Below are positions 5,011 to 7,214 of a DNA stretch of 7,214 nucleotides, piece by piece. The stretch is from Bacillota bacterium (GTDB lineage: Bacteria; Bacillota_E; Sulfobacillia; Sulfobacillales; Sulfobacillaceae). The notes under the pieces are model-generated. The model saw nothing but the letters and a program-made list of their open reading frames with translations. It ran no database searches and had not been told where the DNA came from. The DNA is taken from assembly GCA_021820165.1 (NCBI GenBank), contig JAKADW010000066.1:1-7214 (forward strand), read 5' to 3'. The position numbers and the translations under genes were made by a program. How positions within the stretch are numbered: the stretch's first letter is position 1; every line of letters starts with the position of its first letter.

Positions 5011-6317
5011 ATAGTGTTGGCATGGCGCGCGACGAAGCTCTCAGCGCTTTAGAACGGGTCCGGCACGGGGACCAGGTGAGCGAGGCCATCCAAAGAGGGG
5101 CAACCTTAATGGACCGCGATCGGGCTCTCATGACGACCTTGGTCTATGGAGTGCTGCGTCACCAACGGTACTTAGACGCTTGGATGAAGCCTTATTTGAA
5201 AGGCCCGCTGGATCCCCTGGTGCGGGACATCCTTCGCATGGCACTTTTTCAACTGCAATTTTTGGACCGGGTTCCGGATTACGCGGCCGTCAATGCAGCC
5301 GTGGAGCAAACCCGAGCGCGCGCTCCGCGGGCGGCGGCAATGGTCAACGCCATCTTACGGCGGGGACAAGCGGCCGGTCCGGGGTCTCTCTCGTTGGGAG
5401 AGCAGTATTCTCACCCCGAATGGTTGGTGACGCGCTGGCAAGAGCGGTATGGGCCTAAACTGGAATCGATACTGGCAGCGGACAACCAGGTGCCTCCGTT
5501 GACATTGCGGGTCGACCTGAGCCGTGTCTCGCGAGAAGCGATTTTGGCTCATCTGGCAGAGTTGGGTCGTGACGCGGTCCCCTCGCCGTATCTCCCCGAG
5601 GCTATCCGAGTGGCTGGCTCCGTCTGGTTGGAGTCTTTTCGGCCATTTCAGGACGGACTGGTTACCGTGCAGGACGAGAGCGGCATGTTAGTGGCTTGGG
5701 TCCTCGATGCCAAGTCTGGCGATCAGGTCTTGGATATGGCCGCCGGATTAGGGGGGAAGGCGCTCCACGTCCTAGAAAAGTGTGCTGACGTGCGGTTAAC
5801 TTGCCTGGACGTGTCTAGACCGCGATTGAAACGTCTCGAAGAGAACCTCGCCCGCGTGCATCGAAGTCAAGAGGTGACTATTCGGGAGCAAGATGCGGTC
5901 AAATTTGCGGGAAGCCATCAGGGGCTCTACGACCGGATTATTTTGGATGCGCCCTGTAGCGGGCTTGGGGTGTTACGTCGACGAGTGGATGCGCGCTGGA
6001 AAAAAGAGGTTCGCGATCTTCCGCGGTTTCATGCTGAGCAAGTGGAGCTGTTGGACGCGGCCTATAAGGCCGTCCGGTACGGGGGTGTGATTGTCTATAG
6101 CACCTGTTCCACGGAGCCGGAGGAGACCAGCGCCGTATTGCAGGAGGTGTTGGCTCGACACCCCGATTTGGCGTGTGAAGATGTGCGCCCATGGCTTCCT
6201 CATCCGGAGCTGAACAATTTCGTTCAGAGCGGGGCATTAGTATTGGCGCCGGGCGATCTCGGCATGGATGGGTTTTATATTGCGCGATTACGGGTAGGGA
6301 AGGAGTCGGAGCGATGA
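4995..6317 (+). CDS. rsmB: 16S rRNA (cytosine-967-C5) methyltransferase RsmB
   Basis: RsmB methylates C5 of cytosine 967 (E. coli numbering) of 16S rRNA using S-adenosylmethionine. From ATG 4995 it has 440 residues, normal for the family. The N-terminal NusB-like RNA-binding domain (about 10-125) shows VYGVLRHQRYLDAWM (50-64) and VNAILRRG (117-124). The Rossmann methyltransferase domain follows, with VQDESGMLVA (225-234), the motif I loop at 248-257, motif IV DAPCSGLGVLRR (318-329) with Cys321, and motif VI YSTCSTEPEE (368-377) with Cys371. Both cysteines of the m5C mechanism are present, and the typical GMDGFYIARLR ending is intact. Odd point: motif I reads DMAAGLGGKA where the family has DxCAAPGGKT. 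The ATG at 5022 is a second possible start (431 residues). The gene overlaps fmt by 16 nt and rlmN by ATGA. Confidence 0.94.
   Translation: MDASLNSVGMARDEALSALERVRHGDQVSEAIQRGATLMDRDRALMTTLVYGVLRHQRYLDAWMKPYLKGPLDPLVRDILRMALFQLQFLDRVPDYAAVNAAVEQTRARAPRAAAMVNAILRRGQAAGPGSLSLGEQYSHPEWLVTRWQERYGPKLESILAADNQVPPLTLRVDLSRVSREAILAHLAELGRDAVPSPYLPEAIRVAGSVWLESFRPFQDGLVTVQDESGMLVAWVLDAKSGDQVLDMAAGLGGKALHVLEKCADVRLTCLDVSRPRLKRLEENLARVHRSQEVTIREQDAVKFAGSHQGLYDRIILDAPCSGLGVLRRRVDARWKKEVRDLPRFHAEQVELLDAAYKAVRYGGVIVYSTCSTEPEETSAVLQEVLARHPDLACEDVRPWLPHPELNNFVQSGALVLAPGDLGMDGFYIARLRVGKESER
6300..6305 (+). promoter_or_regulatory. Ribosome binding site of rlmN
   Basis: AAGGAG at 6300-6305 ends 8 nt before ATG 6314, inside the last codons of rsmB. 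With the ATGA overlap (6314-6317) it supports this start and coupled translation from rsmB. Confidence 0.65.
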
Positions 6318-7214
6318 CGACAAGCAAAGTTCCCGAAGGCGACATTCTGTCGATGATGCCGGAGGAACTGGCATCCATGGTCGAGGCGGAGGGGGAACGG
6401 CGGTTTCGCGGCCGGCAACTTTTTGAATGGATCTGGCGGCATCATGCTCGCGAGTATCAGGATGTGAGTGTCTGGCCTGGTTCGTTCAAAGAAGCCATGC
6501 AGTCGCGTCATCCGTTTCATCGTCTCACGCTGGTGAAAAGTCAGGTGGCCTCAGACGGGACGACCAAACTTTTGTTGCGCCTGTACGACGGACAGCAAGT
6601 GGAGACGGTTCTCCTACCGCACCGTTATGGATATAGCGTGTGCGTGTCCTCCCAGGTGGGGTGCGCCATGGGCTGTAACTTTTGTGCCTCGGGGCTGAAA
6701 GGTCGCATCCGTCAGTTAAGCGCGGGGGAGATGGCCGACCAAGTGGCCTATGGCAATCAGGTGCTTAAGGAACGAGGCCAGCACATTAGTCGGATTGACG
6801 TGATGGGAATCGGGGAGCCTTTGGACAACTTCGCGAATTTCATGCGATTCTTAGAGTTGGTCCATCACCCGGAGAGTTTTAATCTCAGTTACCGCCACAT
6901 CACGGTTTCCACCAGCGGACTGGTTCCCGCAATAAAGAAGTTGGCCGACAGCGGGTGGCCGGTCACGCTAGCGGTCTCGCTGCATGCCCCCAATGACGAA
7001 CTTCGGCAAAAGCTCATGCCCGTTAACCGCGCCTATCCCCTGAGTCTCCTGATTCCCATGTGCCGTTATTACGCCGAGAGAACAGGGCGCCGGGTAACGT
7101 TCGAATACCTCTTGTTAAATGCGGTCAATGACGGGGTTGAGGAGGCCCGCCAACTGGGCGAGTTGGTGCGGGGATTCCCCAGCCACGTCAATTTGATTCC
7201 TTGGAATCCGGTTG
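6314..7214 (+). CDS. rlmN: Dual-specificity 23S rRNA/tRNA adenine-C2 methyltransferase RlmN (3' truncated by window edge)
   Basis: RlmN is a radical-SAM enzyme that methylates C2 of adenosine 2503 in 23S rRNA and of adenosine 37 in some tRNAs. The frame from ATG 6314 is open to the window end and gives 300 residues; about 45-60 more are expected. The N-terminal accessory domain includes FRGRQLFEWIW (31-41). VETVLLP (96-102) precedes the core. The radical-SAM cluster motif CxxxCxxC is Cys117-Cys121-Cys124 within SQVGCAMGCNFCASG. Cys110 matches E. coli Cys118. MGIGEPLDN (164-172), ITVSTSGLVP (196-205), SLHAPNDELR (222-231) and LMPVNRAYPL (234-243) are all standard, as are FEYLLLNAVND (263-273) and HVNLIPWNPV (291-300). 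The methyl-carrying cysteine (E. coli Cys355) lies beyond the window and cannot be checked. It starts in an ATGA overlap with rsmB. In B. subtilis the next genes are prpC and prkC. Confidence 0.96.
   Translation, partial: MTTSKVPEGDILSMMPEELASMVEAEGERRFRGRQLFEWIWRHHAREYQDVSVWPGSFKEAMQSRHPFHRLTLVKSQVASDGTTKLLLRLYDGQQVETVLLPHRYGYSVCVSSQVGCAMGCNFCASGLKGRIRQLSAGEMADQVAYGNQVLKERGQHISRIDVMGIGEPLDNFANFMRFLELVHHPESFNLSYRHITVSTSGLVPAIKKLADSGWPVTLAVSLHAPNDELRQKLMPVNRAYPLSLLIPMCRYYAERTGRRVTFEYLLLNAVNDGVEEARQLGELVRGFPSHVNLIPWNPV

Noticed and set aside
5499..5504. TTGACA inside rsmB as an internal promoter
   Set aside because: The sequence at the expected -10 position (around 5522) does not resemble TATAAT.

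Overview
The window is one uninterrupted plus-strand run of housekeeping genes. It starts in the last codons of a membrane protein and ends inside rlmN. The order remA - rpoZ - coaBC - priA - fmt - rsmB - rlmN is the conserved Bacillota (Firmicutes) housekeeping cluster, as known from the ylo region of Bacillus subtilis. RemA is itself a largely Bacillota-type protein. The DNA is clearly GC-rich by eye, Shine-Dalgarno sites of the GGAGG type are present, and remA starts with TTG. This suggests a moderately GC-rich, deep-branching Bacillota such as a Sulfobacillus- or Alicyclobacillus-like organism. The genus is inferred from gene order and protein style, not proven.

Layout. 1-174 is the 3' end of a membrane protein gene. 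175-258 is the only real intergenic stretch. It carries a well-formed sigma-A type promoter (TTGACA, 17 bp, TACGAT) and a short inverted repeat around the -35 box. From 259 onward the genes are packed: remA and rpoZ are 1 nt apart, rpoZ/coaBC and coaBC/priA share one base (TAATG), priA and fmt are 19 nt apart, fmt/rsmB overlap by 16 nt and rsmB/rlmN overlap in ATGA. No internal terminator is visible, so the seven genes most likely form one operon read from the promoter at 185-213.

Function. The operon joins a biofilm-type DNA-binding regulator (RemA), the RNA polymerase omega subunit (RpoZ), coenzyme A synthesis (CoaBC), restart of stalled replication forks (PriA), formylation of initiator tRNA (Fmt) and two rRNA-modifying enzymes (RsmB, 16S m5C; RlmN, 23S/tRNA m2A). 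The set serves growth and translation capacity. Two usual members of this cluster, gmk (between remA and rpoZ) and def (between priA and fmt), are absent here.

No new system was found. The points most worth a second look are local departures from family norms. The decarboxylase half of CoaBC lacks two residues regarded as catalytic (Asn to Glu119, Cys to Ser152) although its synthetase half looks normal. RsmB has an altered S-adenosylmethionine-binding loop. RemA carries an acidic tail whose codons double as the rpoZ ribosome-binding region. Nothing on the minus strand looks like a real gene.
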